46,222 bases of DNA from Campylobacterales bacterium (GTDB lineage: Bacteria; Campylobacterota; Campylobacteria; Campylobacterales; QNZT01). Positions within the stretch are counted from its first letter, which is position 1. Every line of letters starts with the position of its first letter. The translations under genes and the position numbers were made by a program. The stretch covers positions 1 to 46,222 of the forward strand of contig JAMOMC010000137.1 of the NCBI GenBank assembly GCA_027068765.1. The letters run 5' to 3'. Under the pieces are notes generated by a model. The model had not been told where the DNA came from. It searched no databases and saw only the letters and a list, made by a program, of their open reading frames with translations. Shown in pieces: positions 7,168 through 17,568 of this stretch.

Positions 7168-7743
7168 TTGGATAGTGATATAGTTAGCAGGTCTAAAAGT
7201 ATTCAAGTTTCTAGAAGAAATTTTTTAAAAAAATCAGCGGTTTTAATGGGTGGTGCAATCATCACACAAAGTGAGTTGTTAGCAAGTAGAGGTGAGACAA
7301 AAACAATTCATCTACATAATATTCATCAAAACAAAACATACAATGCAAATTTTTATGAAAGAGATGCTTACAGATTAAGAGGTCTTTTTGAAGTCAATAA
7401 AGCTTTTGTTGACCACAGAGCTCATGAGATGACAAGGATAGATGTAGGTTTGATAAACCTTTTATATGAGATCAATTTAGAAGTTGGTCTTGATAAGAAC
7501 TTTAATATTATTTCAGGTTATCGAAGCGAGAAGACAAATGCAAATTTAGCAAAAAAGATGCGAGGTGTTGCAAAAGATAGTTATCATATGCAGGGTAAGG
7601 CAGTTGATATATATATGCCAAATGTAAGATTAAGCAAAATCAAAGATATTGCTGTTGGACTTAAAAAAGGTGGTGTAGGGTATTACCCTAAATCAAACTT
7701 CATTCACTTGGATGTTGGTCCCGTAAGAAGATGGGGAAGTTGA
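7168..7743 (+). CDS. mepK: DUF882/M15-type murein DD- or LD-endopeptidase (MepK-like), Tat-exported
   Basis: The start is TTG with TAAGGGAG just upstream. The N-terminus has a twin-arginine signal (SRRNFLKK followed by a hydrophobic segment), as in E. coli YcbK/MepK. The zinc site of the M15/DUF882 fold is visible: SGYRSEKTN, YHMQGKAVDIY (His140, Asp147) and NFIHLDVG (His near 182). E. coli MepK cleaves 3-3 crosslinks made by LdtD-type enzymes, and the neighbour here is just such an enzyme, so the two probably make and break the same bond. 191 residues, close to E. coli (182). Confidence 0.87.
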   Translation: MDSDIVSRSKSIQVSRRNFLKKSAVLMGGAIITQSELLASRGETKTIHLHNIHQNKTYNANFYERDAYRLRGLFEVNKAFVDHRAHEMTRIDVGLINLLYEINLEVGLDKNFNIISGYRSEKTNANLAKKMRGVAKDSYHMQGKAVDIYMPNVRLSKIKDIAVGLKKGGVGYYPKSNFIHLDVGPVRRWGS

Positions 7744-7764
7744 CTCTAATAAAGAGACACTTCC
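7735..7764. terminator. Hairpin between convergent mepK and lolA
   Basis: GGAAGT and ACTTCC arms enclose an inner CTCT/AGAG pairing, spanning the mepK stop codon between two convergent genes. There is no strong U-tract, so bidirectional termination is only plausible. Confidence 0.35.
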
Positions 7765-7768
7765 TAAC

Positions 7769-8293
7769 TTATTGCTCTAATATATCGTAATCTAATGGTA
7801 TTTTATAGGCAAATTTGCTTTGGTTTATTTGCTGGTTACTTTTTTGTGAGTTAAATTCTATCGTTACAGAGTTTTGTATCTCATCTTTGTAGGAAATCTT
7901 TTTTATTTTATTTCCATCTGTTGTGATAGTATATTTTATATTGTTGAAAGTTGTAACAAATTGGTTGTTGCCTATATCTTTGGCAGAATTTAAAAGTTGT
8001 AGTACATTTGGTACTTTTGTAAGTTTGGCAAAGATTGCTTGCTCTAGTTCAGGTTCAATTATGACTATATTTCCATTTTTATAGTAGATCTTTTTCTCAA
8101 TTGGGCTGTTGTACTCCCAAAGGGCTTGATTGTTCTGTTTTGTTGCATACATTTTTCCGCTATAGGTGATTTTAGAGTTTTGTTCATTTACGATGCTTTG
8201 CTTGAAGTTTGACTCTAGTGTATTTAGCTTATCTAAAGAAGCAGAAAATAGTGTGCTTGAAATTATAGTAGTTGCTAATAAAAATTTTTTCAA
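7769..8293 (-). CDS. lolA: Outer-membrane lipoprotein carrier protein LolA
   Basis: Periplasmic chaperone that ferries lipoproteins from the LolCDE complex to the outer membrane. It has a signal peptide (MKKFLLATTIISSTLFSAS), then the LolA pattern: ...LESNFKQSIVNEQNSKITYSG, LWEYNSPIEKKIYYKNGNIVI, and a C-terminal DILEQ. It is 174 residues, with a TTG start preceded by AAGGA. Its position next to secA and a lolC/E-type permease groups secretion and lipoprotein sorting. Epsilonproteobacterial LolA is divergent from E. coli. Confidence 0.85.
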   Translation of the reverse strand: MKKFLLATTIISSTLFSASLDKLNTLESNFKQSIVNEQNSKITYSGKMYATKQNNQALWEYNSPIEKKIYYKNGNIVIIEPELEQAIFAKLTKVPNVLQLLNSAKDIGNNQFVTTFNNIKYTITTDGNKIKKISYKDEIQNSVTIEFNSQKSNQQINQSKFAYKIPLDYDILEQ

Positions 8294-8404
8294 ATGTATC
8301 CTTTTTAATTCAAATATCTATATACTTTAGCAGATTAAAATTAATATTTTGTTAAAATGAAAAAATAGATTAAACAACAAATTAAGCATGTAAGGATAAG
8401 GTTG

Positions 8405-11032
8405 ATGATAACCTCCATCGTAAGTAAAATTTTTGGAACAAAAAACGATAAAATTGTAAAACAGTATTTAAAAAAAGTAGAGAATATAAATGAGTTAGAA
8501 GAGAAATATGAAAAATTAAATGATGAGCAGTTAAAAGAGGCTTTTAATGTTTTGAAACAAGAAGTTCAAGCTAATGAAAAAAGCTTAGACGAGGTACTTT
8601 ATGACTCATTTGCAATAACTAGAGAAGTTAGTAAAAGAACAACTGGACTTAGACATTATGATGTGCAGATGGTTGGTGGATTAGTGCTTCATGAGGGTAA
8701 AATTGCAGAGATGAAAACAGGTGAGGGTAAAACTCTTGTTGCAACTCTACCCATAGTGTTAAATGCTATGAGTGGAAAAGGTGTGCATCTTGTGACTGTA
8801 AATGACTATCTTGCAACTAGAGATGCAGAAGACACGGGTAGAATTTATAAGTTTTTAGGTTTTAGTGTTGGTGTTATTACAAATGAGATTCACGATGATT
8901 TAGAGAGAAAAGCACAATATGATGCAGATATAACTTATGGTACAAATAACGAATTTGGTTTTGATTATCTAAGAGATAATATGAAATATGCAATAGCTGA
9001 AAAAGCTCAAAGAGAACATAATTTTGTAATTGTTGATGAGGTTGACTCTATCTTAGTTGATGAAGCAAGAACTCCGCTTATCATATCAGGACCAACAAAT
9101 AGAACTTTAGACAATTATGAAAAAGCTGATGAAGTGGCTGCATCCATGGAAGAAGCTACAGAGAAAGATGAAAAAGGTGAGATTAATCAAGAGAGTGGAG
9201 ACTATGTTGTAGATGAAAAAAATAGAACAGTCTCAATGACGGAAAACGGAGTTTCTAAAGCTGAAAAGGCTTTTGGAGTTGACAATATCTACAATCTTGA
9301 AAATGCATCTCTCTCTCATCATATTGACCAAGCTTTAAAAGCTAGGTATATTTTTACAAAAGATGTTGACTATGTTGTAAATGATGGACAGGTTGTAATT
9401 GTTGATGAATTTACAGGAAGACTTAGTGAGGGAAGACGATTTAGTGAGGGGCTTCATCAAGCACTTGAGGCCAAGGAGAAGGTTGAAGTTCAAGAGGAAT
9501 CTCAAACATTAGCTGATATTACATTTCAAAACTATTTTAGAATGTACAATAAATTAGCTGGAATGACAGGGACGGCACAAACTGAAGCTACAGAGTTTGA
9601 GCAGATTTATAACTTACCTGTTATCTCTATTCCTACAAATGTTCCAATTGCTAGAAAAGATTTAAATGATCTCATCTATAAAAGTGAGATAGAGAAGTTT
9701 AATGCAGTGATAGAGACGATAAGAGGACTTCATAAAAATGGTCAACCAGTTCTTGTTGGTACTGCATCTATTGAAAAGAGTGAGCTTTTGCACTCTTTGC
9801 TGAAAAAAGCAAAAATTCCTCATACAGTTTTAAATGCAAAACACCACGAGAGTGAAGCAAAAATAATTGAAGATGCTGGAAACAAGGGTGCAATTACAGT
9901 TGCTACAAATATGGCAGGTCGTGGTGTTGATATAAAAATAAGTGATGAGATAAAAGAGCTTGGTGGACTTTACATAATAGGAACAGAGAGACATGAGAGT
10001 AGAAGAATTGACAATCAGCTTCGAGGAAGATCAGGTCGTCAAGGAGACCCTGGAGCTAGTCAATTTTATTTAAGTCTTGAAGATAATCTTCTTAGAATAT
10101 TTGGAAGTGATAAGATAAAATCAATCATGGAGCGACTTGGAATTGAAGAGGGTGAACATATAGAGTCTGGTATGGTAACTAGAGCCGTTGAAAATGCACA
10201 GAAAAAGGTAGAAAATCTTCACTACGAGTCGAGAAAGCATATTTTAGAGTATGATGATATAGCAAATGAGCAAAGAAAAGTGATATATAGATACAGAAAT
10301 GAGCTTTTAGATCCAGAATATGATATAAGCAATAAAGTCAAAGAGAATAGAGAGGCTTATGTAACAAATCTTTTAAGTCGAACTGGAATTTATGATGGAA
10401 TTCCTGAAGATGAGTATGATATAGATAAACTTTTAGCATATCTTCGTGAAGATGTGTTAATAGAGTTTGAAGATGGACAATTTAAAGATCTTGAAGCTGA
10501 AGTATTACGAGAAAAAATCAATGAAATTCTTATGGGGCTTTATGAGCAGAAAATGGAAAAAGTTGATGAGAAACAAAGAAGTAATATAGAAAAAATTGTT
10601 TATTTACAAGTTGTTGACAATAGCTGGAGAGATCATCTTTATCAGATGGATATCTTAAAAACAGGTATTGGGCTTCGTGGGTATAACCAAAAAGATCCCC
10701 TAACTGAGTATAAAAAAGAGAGTTATGAGATGTTTATTGATTTAACAAAAAGAATTAAACACGAAAGCACAAAAACACTCCAATTAATTCAACTTCGAGA
10801 TGAGTCAGAAGATAAAGAGCGAGAATATGCGATGGAAAAGATGATGAAAGATATGGAGGAAGCTTCTAAAGATATTACTATGGAGCATACAAGTGTTTTA
10901 CAGCCAAGTGAAAGTAAAAGTGTAATAGAGAAAAAAATTCCAAGAAATGACCCATGCCCTTGTGCAAGTGGGAAAAAGTATAAAAATTGCTGTGGAAAAA
11001 GTGGACCTAAAAAGGGACTTTTAGCCAAGTGA
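8405..11032 (+). CDS. secA: Preprotein translocase ATPase SecA
   Basis: Motor ATPase that drives unfolded preproteins through SecYEG. Helicase motifs are clear: [14 protein letters not shown] (Walker A), [20 protein letters not shown] (Walker B), [12 protein letters not shown], and [13 protein letters not shown]. The C-terminal zinc-binding SEC-C motif [14 protein letters not shown] contacts SecB or ribosomes. The track starts one codon earlier at TTG (8402); I prefer the ATG at 8405, eight bases after AAGGA, giving 875 residues. Its stop overlaps the GTG start of the next gene (GTGA). Confidence 0.97.
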   Translation: MITSIVSKIFGTKNDKIVKQYLKKVENINELEEKYEKLNDEQLKEAFNVLKQEVQANEKSLDEVLYDSFAITREVSKRTTGLRHYDVQMVGGLVLHEGKIAEMKTGEGKTLVATLPIVLNAMSGKGVHLVTVNDYLATRDAEDTGRIYKFLGFSVGVITNEIHDDLERKAQYDADITYGTNNEFGFDYLRDNMKYAIAEKAQREHNFVIVDEVDSILVDEARTPLIISGPTNRTLDNYEKADEVAASMEEATEKDEKGEINQESGDYVVDEKNRTVSMTENGVSKAEKAFGVDNIYNLENASLSHHIDQALKARYIFTKDVDYVVNDGQVVIVDEFTGRLSEGRRFSEGLHQALEAKEKVEVQEESQTLADITFQNYFRMYNKLAGMTGTAQTEATEFEQIYNLPVISIPTNVPIARKDLNDLIYKSEIEKFNAVIETIRGLHKNGQPVLVGTASIEKSELLHSLLKKAKIPHTVLNAKHHESEAKIIEDAGNKGAITVATNMAGRGVDIKISDEIKELGGLYIIGTERHESRRIDNQLRGRSGRQGDPGASQFYLSLEDNLLRIFGSDKIKSIMERLGIEEGEHIESGMVTRAVENAQKKVENLHYESRKHILEYDDIANEQRKVIYRYRNELLDPEYDISNKVKENREAYVTNLLSRTGIYDGIPEDEYDIDKLLAYLREDVLIEFEDGQFKDLEAEVLREKINEILMGLYEQKMEKVDEKQRSNIEKIVYLQVVDNSWRDHLYQMDILKTGIGLRGYNQKDPLTEYKKESYEMFIDLTKRIKHESTKTLQLIQLRDESEDKEREYAMEKMMKDMEEASKDITMEHTSVLQPSESKSVIEKKIPRNDPCPCASGKKYKNCCGKSGPKKGLLAK

Positions 11033-12234
11033 AGTCTATCTCTTTAGTCCCTTATCTTGTTAGAAAGTATCTTCGTTTTGATAAGAGTCAACCTTTTATA
11101 ACCGTTAGTGCGATTTTAGCTTTTTTAGGTGTTTCTATCGGGCTAATGGTGCTTATCATCGCTATGGCTATTATGAATGGAACTAGTAAAGAGTTCAAGA
11201 GTAAAATCTCTACTATGAGTTACCCTATAACAATTTTGCCAAAAGCTGATAAAAAGATAGATATTTATGGTTTGCAAGTGCTTCGAGATAAGTTTCCACA
11301 TCTTGATTTTAGCCCCTATCTAAATTCACAAGTTATAATTAAGCAGGGAGACACCATGGAGGGTGCAGTTCTTTTTGGTGTTAATTTTGAAGATGAGGTA
11401 AAGATCAACTCTATTGTAAAAGAGGCTGTAAAAGATGTTAATGTTAGTGGTTTTGAGATAATTACTGGAAAAGGAATAGGTGAGAGTTTTTCTCTTTTTG
11501 ATGGAGTTAAAACAACACTTATTTTTACTCAATCCCAACCAGGAGGTTTTTCTCTTATACCCACTATGAAAAGATTTACTTATAGAGGTAGTTTTAACTC
11601 AGGGATGCAAGCTTATGATCATGCTTATGTTTATACAACTATCGAGGCACTCTCAAAAATTTTGAAAATCAAAGATAATAGTTTCCACGGTATCCATGTT
11701 CACTCAGATGAGCCATTAGAGGAGATTGAAAAGATACGAGAGTTTTTATCTCCTGATTTAGTTGCTGTTGGTTGGTGGCAACAAAATGGAAATCTCTTTT
11801 CAGCTATGGAGATGGAGAAAAAAGCACTTTTTATAGTTTTAATGCTTATTATCTTAGTTGCATCTTTAAATATCATAAGTTCACTTCTTATGACTGTTAT
11901 GAATAGACGACGAGAGATTGCTCTTTTGTTATCTTTGGGGGCTACTAAAGAGGAGATTAAAAAAGCATTTTTTCTTTTGGGAACTGTTATTGGGGGCGCG
12001 GGGATTTTATTTGGTACTTTTTTGGGGTTTTTAGGGATGTTTTTACTTGGTCGTTTTGATATAATCTCACTTCCTGAAGATGTTTATGGAACTAGTCGTC
12101 TGCCACTTGATTTATCTACATCAGATCTTGTATCTATTTTGGTTGGAGCTGTTTTAATTGTTTTGGTATCTTCATTTTATCCATCTAAAAAAGCTACACA
12201 AATTGATGTTTTAGACACTTTAAGGAATGAGTAA
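11029..12234 (+). CDS. Lipoprotein-releasing ABC transporter permease (LolC/LolE-like)
   Basis: Inner-membrane permease of the MacB/FtsX-like family. One TM segment lies near residues 22-48 ([29 protein letters not shown]), a large periplasmic domain covers about 50-260, and three C-terminal TM segments include the [24 protein letters not shown] signature. In LolCDE these subunits release lipoproteins to LolA; lolA sits upstream on the other strand and supports the call. LolC and LolE cannot be separated from sequence alone, and no lolD ATPase is in the window. GTG start coupled to secA. Confidence 0.87.
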   Translation: MKSISLVPYLVRKYLRFDKSQPFITVSAILAFLGVSIGLMVLIIAMAIMNGTSKEFKSKISTMSYPITILPKADKKIDIYGLQVLRDKFPHLDFSPYLNSQVIIKQGDTMEGAVLFGVNFEDEVKINSIVKEAVKDVNVSGFEIITGKGIGESFSLFDGVKTTLIFTQSQPGGFSLIPTMKRFTYRGSFNSGMQAYDHAYVYTTIEALSKILKIKDNSFHGIHVHSDEPLEEIEKIREFLSPDLVAVGWWQQNGNLFSAMEMEKKALFIVLMLIILVASLNIISSLLMTVMNRRREIALLLSLGATKEEIKKAFFLLGTVIGGAGILFGTFLGFLGMFLLGRFDIISLPEDVYGTSRLPLDLSTSDLVSILVGAVLIVLVSSFYPSKKATQIDVLDTLRNE

Positions 12235-12248
12235 TCTAAAGATAGTAG

Positions 12249-12277
12249 CTTTTTAGTCGATATAAAAACTAAAAAGG
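12249..12277 (+). promoter_or_regulatory. Hairpin that overlaps the ribosome-binding site of the following gene
   Basis: CTTTTTAGT (12249-12257) and ACTAAAAAG (12268-12276) form a 9-bp stem with a 10-base loop. The 3' arm contains the AAAAAGG that serves as ribosome site for the ATG at 12287. It may be a weak terminator of secA-lolC or a translation-control hairpin. Confidence 0.4.
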
Positions 12278-12286
12278 TTTTATATT

Positions 12287-12703
12287 ATGGATAAAAAGTT
12301 TTTATTGGCACTTCCTATTTTAGTATTTGTTATTGGTTTGTATTTTTTTCTAACAAAAGAAAATATTGAACAATTTAATCAAAATGTTACCAAACAAAAC
12401 AGTAAAGATTTGCAGAACTTTTTATATGAAAACAATGATAAGTTTGTAAAACTAGCCATAACTCTCTCTCCTGAAATTTCAAATAACATCACAAGAGGAT
12501 CAGTTGAAGATAATAAAATAGAGTTCACAGCTCCAGATACAAACAATCCAAAACAGAAAGTCAAATACAGAATAAGGCTTTTAGATAGTGGCATAATAAA
12601 CTTTGATTTTGATGAGAACAGTGGGAGAATTAGTGGAAATTTTATAACATATAGAGGAGTTGCATCTGATGGTTCACCTATCGTAAATCTTATACCTTTA
12701 TAA
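12287..12703 (+). CDS. Membrane-anchored periplasmic protein of unknown function
   Basis: The 138-residue protein has an N-terminal hydrophobic anchor (LLALPILVFVIGLYFFL) with short charged start, then a soluble domain rich in Asn and Asp that ends in predicted beta strands. No prepilin motif or lipobox is present and I do not recognise the family. It sits directly ahead of the large MshQ-like gene and the prepilin genes in the same orientation, so it may belong to that locus. Its ribosome site lies in a hairpin arm. Function not assigned. Confidence 0.6.
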   Translation: MDKKFLLALPILVFVIGLYFFLTKENIEQFNQNVTKQNSKDLQNFLYENNDKFVKLAITLSPEISNNITRGSVEDNKIEFTAPDTNNPKQKVKYRIRLLDSGIINFDFDENSGRISGNFITYRGVASDGSPIVNLIPL

Positions 12704-12704
12704 T
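12699..12704 (+). promoter_or_regulatory. Possible -10 box ahead of the MshQ-like gene
   Basis: TATAAT overlaps the stop codon of the preceding gene, about 70 bases upstream of the MshQ-like ATG. No -35 is obvious. Confidence 0.3.
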
Positions 12705-12774
12705 ATAGGGTGTTCATTTTTCTAAGATTATGCCGATGTTACTAGTAATAGTACCAAATAAAGGATTTACTCTT

Positions 12775-15700
12775 ATGAAATTTAGCAAAAATATATTTTT
12801 AATTATCTCCGTCTGCTTTTTTACAATCTCTTCATTGCAAGCTTCGCCTTGTGATACAAATCAAGAGATAACACTTGGTACAACTGCTTCAAATGCTGAG
12901 TTAGGAAATCAAAGAGTAAATAATGCAACTGGAGCTTTATATTATAAAATAGAGATAAAAGATGCAGGAAGACTCTCAATTTGGACTATGAGGGATAGTG
13001 TGGAGCCAGACAATAGAGTCAATACAAAAGGTTATCTTTTAGATAGTAGTTGTAATGATATGGGTTTTACAGAAAACATTAAAAATACATCTCCAAGATA
13101 TTTTGATTTTTATGAAGTTCTTAATCTTGGCACTTATTACTTAAAAGTTGAAAATAGTTCAAGTCTTGATGATGAAAATACCAATTTTAGAAATGGTCTA
13201 TTTGAGATACGAAACTATTTTATAAAGACAAAAGATACACCTAGTATTGTTTTAGATAAGTATACAGACTCATCTGTAAGATCTGGAGAAGATTTTAGAT
13301 ATAAGCTTTCACTTTACAATGATAGTTCATTTGTTAATACAGACATAGTTATAACAGATACTCTTGATTCAAGGTTAGTGTTACAGACAGATTGGAATAA
13401 GACTCCTGGTGATTGGGATTGTACAAATGTTGGAAATGATATAACTTGTAAATATAAACATGATTTACAAGCAAACAATTATGCAAGCAGACTTGAAATA
13501 GGTGTTATTGCACCAACTGTAACAAGTGTGATTATGATAGATAATAAAGCTGAAGTTACAGCAAAATCAGGAACTACTGATATTGGAGATGATGATAGTT
13601 TTTCAGTAGATATTGACCCTGTGGTTATAAGTAAATCTGATATTAGTTTAAATATTTTAAGTGGTTATGATGAAGTTGAAGTTTTAGGAACTTACTACTA
13701 CAACATTGTTATTAATAAAACAGGAGATGAGAATATTACAGGAACTACTTTAGAGATAAACACAACAAGTGAGGCAGATTATGTCTATATAGATCATACT
13801 TATAGTTATGATTGGGTTTGTAGTAAAAATGCTAAACGCTTATCATGTCAGCTAACTCATGCTTTTGGTCAAGGCGGCCTACAAGAAGAGATAAAAATTA
13901 GAGTGCAAGCACCAGGTAATCCATCGGAAGTTAAAATAATAGCTAGAGTTTATTCAGACTATTTAGATGATCTTAATTTGACAAACAATAGTGCTAGCAA
14001 AACAACAACTATAAAAGAGACAGATATGTCTGCTCACAATCCTAGAGAGTTTACAAAAGTTCCATTTGCAGATGATGTAGTTGATATGAATATATTTGGT
14101 GATATTTTAACAATAGGAAATCAATCTATTTGTGAAAAAGATAATAAAGGAGATTGTCAAGAGCCAAGTGCAAGTGTAAATGATAAAATATATCAAAAGT
14201 ATGCAAATTTAGATACAAGTGGACTCTCTGCAATTTATAGCACTTCAACAAGTGCAACTTTAGATATCTCTCTCACAGATGAGATTATGTGGGCTGGACT
14301 TTACTGGATGGGGAGAGTTGATAAAGGGAAAGAGAGTTGGAAAGATTTACAAGATAAAGCATCTACTGTATATATAAGACATGATTCAAATAAGACGGCA
14401 TATCATAAATTAGATGCTCTAAGAAGTACACCAAGTTACGATAACAGTGGTACTAAAATCATGGTAGATAAGTACAATTTTATAAATACTACTAGCTATT
14501 TTAACTATCAAGGTGTAGCGGATGTTACTAAATATGTAAAAGATAATAGAGGTGGTAGATACTGGGTAGCAGATGTAACTTCAAGTGAAGGTTACAATAT
14601 AAGTGCAGGTTGGAGTTTAGTTGTTGTTGTGAGAGATACGAAATCAGCTCCAACAAGAGAGCTTAAAAATATTACACTTTATGATGGATATGAGGGTGTA
14701 TGGAAAACTCCAAATAATACAACTTCAGCTATCTATAAATCTTCTATTGAGCAGAATGTAGTAGGGTTTTTAACTCCTTCAACAGGAGCTATAACTTCAA
14801 AGCTTACATTTTTTGCATTTGAAGGTGATCTCTCTTTACCAGATTTTATAGAAGTTGATGGCAATAGACTTAAAAACAGTTTAAATAATGAAAAAGATGT
14901 TGTAAATGGAACAATTTCACAAGATGGAAAATTTGTTAATACAAGACTTCCAAATCTAAAAAACACTTCAGGAATTGATATAGATGAGTTTAATTTAGGT
15001 ACAACTGATGGTGGACCTGGTATCATTAAACATTCTCAAAAAGAAGCTAAGATTAAAATCGGCTCTTTAGGTCTTGCTTCAAATAATGGTGGAGGAGATC
15101 AATACTATCTAGGAATGTTCTCTTTTTCAACAAACTTAAATGATCCAGTTTGTTATATGCAGAATTTTAAAAACAGTTCATACACGAGTGATCTTAGTGA
15201 TAGTGGTTCATATATAGATGATGTTATTGGAATTGAAGTAGAGATTAGAAATAAAGAGACACAGACACTTTTTGATGTTCATAGTTATATAGAGATAGAT
15301 AAGATGTTTGAAGAGGTTAATGGAACATTTGAGTTAAAAAATGTTGGTGATGTTGGATTTAGTGAGTATAGTAATCTTTTTGAGTACTCTAAAGTACAAA
15401 GAGTTGATGTTAATTTGAGTGAAGTAAAAACTTCTATAGGCTCAAGTGCGAGTTCAAGCAAAGGTGGAGATTTAAAATATAAAGAGAATATCTTTATAAG
15501 ATTTAATGCAAAAATCAAAGGACAAAATGATGATAACACGACTAGAAATAGATTTAGTGTAAGTTATGTTCCAACACCTGATAAAAAGATAGAGATTTCA
15601 AGATGTGATGGAGAGGATCAGAAAATCCATATCTTGAAAAATAAGCCAAATGGTTTTGAGGTGACTCATAGAGGTGGCTTGCAAGATGGAGTTACAGATG

Positions 15701-17565
15701 GTATGAGTAATGGAGCTAAATCGAATGAAAATCATCTTTTTACTCAAGTTGTAAATCAAGGTTTTTATATTGATATAGTTGCACTTCAAGATGGAGTTGG
15801 CAAAGAAAATCTGGTACGAGATGCGAGTGAAAAGTATAGAGGTCTTGTCCAGCTTCAAGCAGTTGATGTAAATGCTAGTGGAACTTGTGAGAGTTTTGTA
15901 GGAGTTGGTCCTATAAGTTATATACCATTTGATGATAAAATAAGAGTTGAGACAAACTCTAGTGTTTTTTCAGTTGATAAAAATGCTTCATTTAGAGTTA
16001 AGTATCTAGTAGATAGATATAGAAATCATGTGGAGTGGGATAACATTGGAGATGATTTAGATAGCTTGCAAAAAATGGTAGAAAAAGCTAATGTAGATAG
16101 TGTCTGTAAAGAGATTTGTGAAAACACAACAGATGCAAAAACTTGTAGAGAGTGTGTTTTTGAAGATGTATCTAAAGGTGGCTTTAGTCAATCTTCATGT
16201 TCTTCTGATACATTTGCAATAAAGCCTGAAAAAATTGAGCTTAGTTTAAATGTTGCAACAAAACCAATAGGAGGAGCAAGGTATAACTTGACTCTTGACT
16301 CTCTTAGTGCAGGTTATGATCAAAACTTTTCTACTTCAAGTATTAATAGAGTAAAAGGTGAGATAACTTTAGCTAGTGAAAATTCTGAATGTGGAGAGGA
16401 TGATGGTTTTTATAGTGGAGATATAGCTTATTTGAGTGGTGTTGCAAATGTATCTAATTTCTCTTATAATAATGTTGGAAGAGTAATTGTAACTTATAGC
16501 GATAAAAGTTGGACAGACTATGAGCAAAATGCTAGTAGTAAAACTCTCAGTGATTGTGTAGTTGGAAGTAGTGATAATAGTTTTAATGCAGATAATAAAG
16601 TAGGTTGTGAAGTGAGTGGAGGTAGAACTTTTGATTTTACTCCTGCTGGGTTTACAAATACTTTAGTATTAGAAAATGGTATAGGCAATTTTAACTATAT
16701 GGCAAATGATAGTGAAGATATCTCAGCAAGGCTTAGACTAAATATCCAAGCATCTTTAGCAGGTGGATTAGGAGTTGCTACAAACTATAGTGGTGAGTGT
16801 TTTGCAAATGATGTTAATGTTGCATATACTTATAATGGAATAAGAACAGGTACAAGATATATCCAAGCAGGAGAGACAAATATAGAAAATGATTTTGATT
16901 TTGATAGAGCTAGTGATAGTTTTGCAAATGGAGTTTCTAATGTAAATGTATCTGTTAACTTTGGTCGAGATTCACAAGTACCTCAAGAGCCATATACAAT
17001 TTTTAGAGACGATTTTAATGTTACAGTTGCAGACAAGGTAGATGCATCTGTAACAGGATCAATGGTAGCAGATGCAGATCATGGTGTCTCTTTTTATTAT
17101 GGTAGGTTGAATGTTCCTGATATTGAGACATCTCTTCAAAATATCTATGTTAATTTCCAGTATGAGGTTTTTTGCCAAGGGTGTGATAGAGCTGACTTCC
17201 CTTTTGCAAATGGTCCAGAGAGTGCTGATAGTGTTTTTTGGTATGTAAATAATACAAATCACAATAACTTTGTTCAAGGAACTTTTACAAATGAGAATTC
17301 ACAAAATGGAATGCAATTTGCTAATGAGAGCTTTAGAGGGATGAATGTTCTGCTTGGAGCTGGAAATCGTGTTCCTCATAGTGATAGAATTACTTACAAT
17401 CCTTCTCCTTGGCTTGTTTTTGATGAATTTAGAGCAGGTGTTGTGAGTGATAGTTTTAATATCAGGATGTTTTCTCGTGGAAATTGGTCTGGAAAAGGGA
17501 AAATTGGTACAAGTGTTTTAGGGCAAGATATGTCAGAAGAGACTTCAAAAAAGATGGAGTGGTAA
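12775..17565 (+). CDS. Large secreted MshQ-like/DUF11-type surface protein
   Basis: I place the start at the ATG at 12775, which follows AAAGGA and yields a signal peptide (MKFSKNIFLIISVCFFTISSLQAS), giving 1596 residues. Domains in order: an N-terminal beta domain; two DUF11-like beta-sandwich repeats near 150-285 and 290-415 (each with FRYKLSLYNDSS- or YYYNIVINKTGD-type strands and a WxC motif); a central surface-protein region (EIMWAGLYWMGR near 502, GWSLVVVVRDTKS near 611); and a C-terminal part after a Cys-rich linker (CKEICENTTDAKTCRECVF near 1110), where DTFAIKPEKIEL and YNLTLDSLSAGYDQNF recall the DUF6701 region of MshQ. It sits immediately ahead of three prepilin genes. MshQ belongs to the MSHA pilus locus of Vibrio, so a pilus-associated adhesin is likely; DUF6701 assignment is tentative. 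Confidence 0.65.
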   Translation: MKFSKNIFLIISVCFFTISSLQASPCDTNQEITLGTTASNAELGNQRVNNATGALYYKIEIKDAGRLSIWTMRDSVEPDNRVNTKGYLLDSSCNDMGFTENIKNTSPRYFDFYEVLNLGTYYLKVENSSSLDDENTNFRNGLFEIRNYFIKTKDTPSIVLDKYTDSSVRSGEDFRYKLSLYNDSSFVNTDIVITDTLDSRLVLQTDWNKTPGDWDCTNVGNDITCKYKHDLQANNYASRLEIGVIAPTVTSVIMIDNKAEVTAKSGTTDIGDDDSFSVDIDPVVISKSDISLNILSGYDEVEVLGTYYYNIVINKTGDENITGTTLEINTTSEADYVYIDHTYSYDWVCSKNAKRLSCQLTHAFGQGGLQEEIKIRVQAPGNPSEVKIIARVYSDYLDDLNLTNNSASKTTTIKETDMSAHNPREFTKVPFADDVVDMNIFGDILTIGNQSICEKDNKGDCQEPSASVNDKIYQKYANLDTSGLSAIYSTSTSATLDISLTDEIMWAGLYWMGRVDKGKESWKDLQDKASTVYIRHDSNKTAYHKLDALRSTPSYDNSGTKIMVDKYNFINTTSYFNYQGVADVTKYVKDNRGGRYWVADVTSSEGYNISAGWSLVVVVRDTKSAPTRELKNITLYDGYEGVWKTPNNTTSAIYKSSIEQNVVGFLTPSTGAITSKLTFFAFEGDLSLPDFIEVDGNRLKNSLNNEKDVVNGTISQDGKFVNTRLPNLKNTSGIDIDEFNLGTTDGGPGIIKHSQKEAKIKIGSLGLASNNGGGDQYYLGMFSFSTNLNDPVCYMQNFKNSSYTSDLSDSGSYIDDVIGIEVEIRNKETQTLFDVHSYIEIDKMFEEVNGTFELKNVGDVGFSEYSNLFEYSKVQRVDVNLSEVKTSIGSSASSSKGGDLKYKENIFIRFNAKIKGQNDDNTTRNRFSVSYVPTPDKKIEISRCDGEDQKIHILKNKPNGFEVTHRGGLQDGVTDGMSNGAKSNENHLFTQVVNQGFYIDIVALQDGVGKENLVRDASEKYRGLVQLQAVDVNASGTCESFVGVGPISYIPFDDKIRVETNSSVFSVDKNASFRVKYLVDRYRNHVEWDNIGDDLDSLQKMVEKANVDSVCKEICENTTDAKTCRECVFEDVSKGGFSQSSCSSDTFAIKPEKIELSLNVATKPIGGARYNLTLDSLSAGYDQNFSTSSINRVKGEITLASENSECGEDDGFYSGDIAYLSGVANVSNFSYNNVGRVIVTYSDKSWTDYEQNASSKTLSDCVVGSSDNSFNADNKVGCEVSGGRTFDFTPAGFTNTLVLENGIGNFNYMANDSEDISARLRLNIQASLAGGLGVATNYSGECFANDVNVAYTYNGIRTGTRYIQAGETNIENDFDFDRASDSFANGVSNVNVSVNFGRDSQVPQEPYTIFRDDFNVTVADKVDASVTGSMVADADHGVSFYYGRLNVPDIETSLQNIYVNFQYEVFCQGCDRADFPFANGPESADSVFWYVNNTNHNNFVQGTFTNENSQNGMQFANESFRGMNVLLGAGNRVPHSDRITYNPSPWLVFDEFRAGVVSDSFNIRMFSRGNWSGKGKIGTSVLGQDMSEETSKKMEW

Positions 17566-17568
17566 CTT

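Noticed and set aside
10789-11028. Minus-strand ORF opposite the secA 3' end
   Set aside because: Shadow of secA; it has no ribosome site and its composition mirrors the SEC-C motif.
12379-12717. 112-residue minus-strand ORF opposite the small membrane-anchored gene
   Set aside because: Shadow of the plus-strand gene, which has a ribosome site and a normal signal anchor.
12704-12774. Possible c-di-GMP riboswitch ahead of the MshQ-like gene
   Set aside because: The GEMM consensus and its tetraloop receptor helices are not visible.
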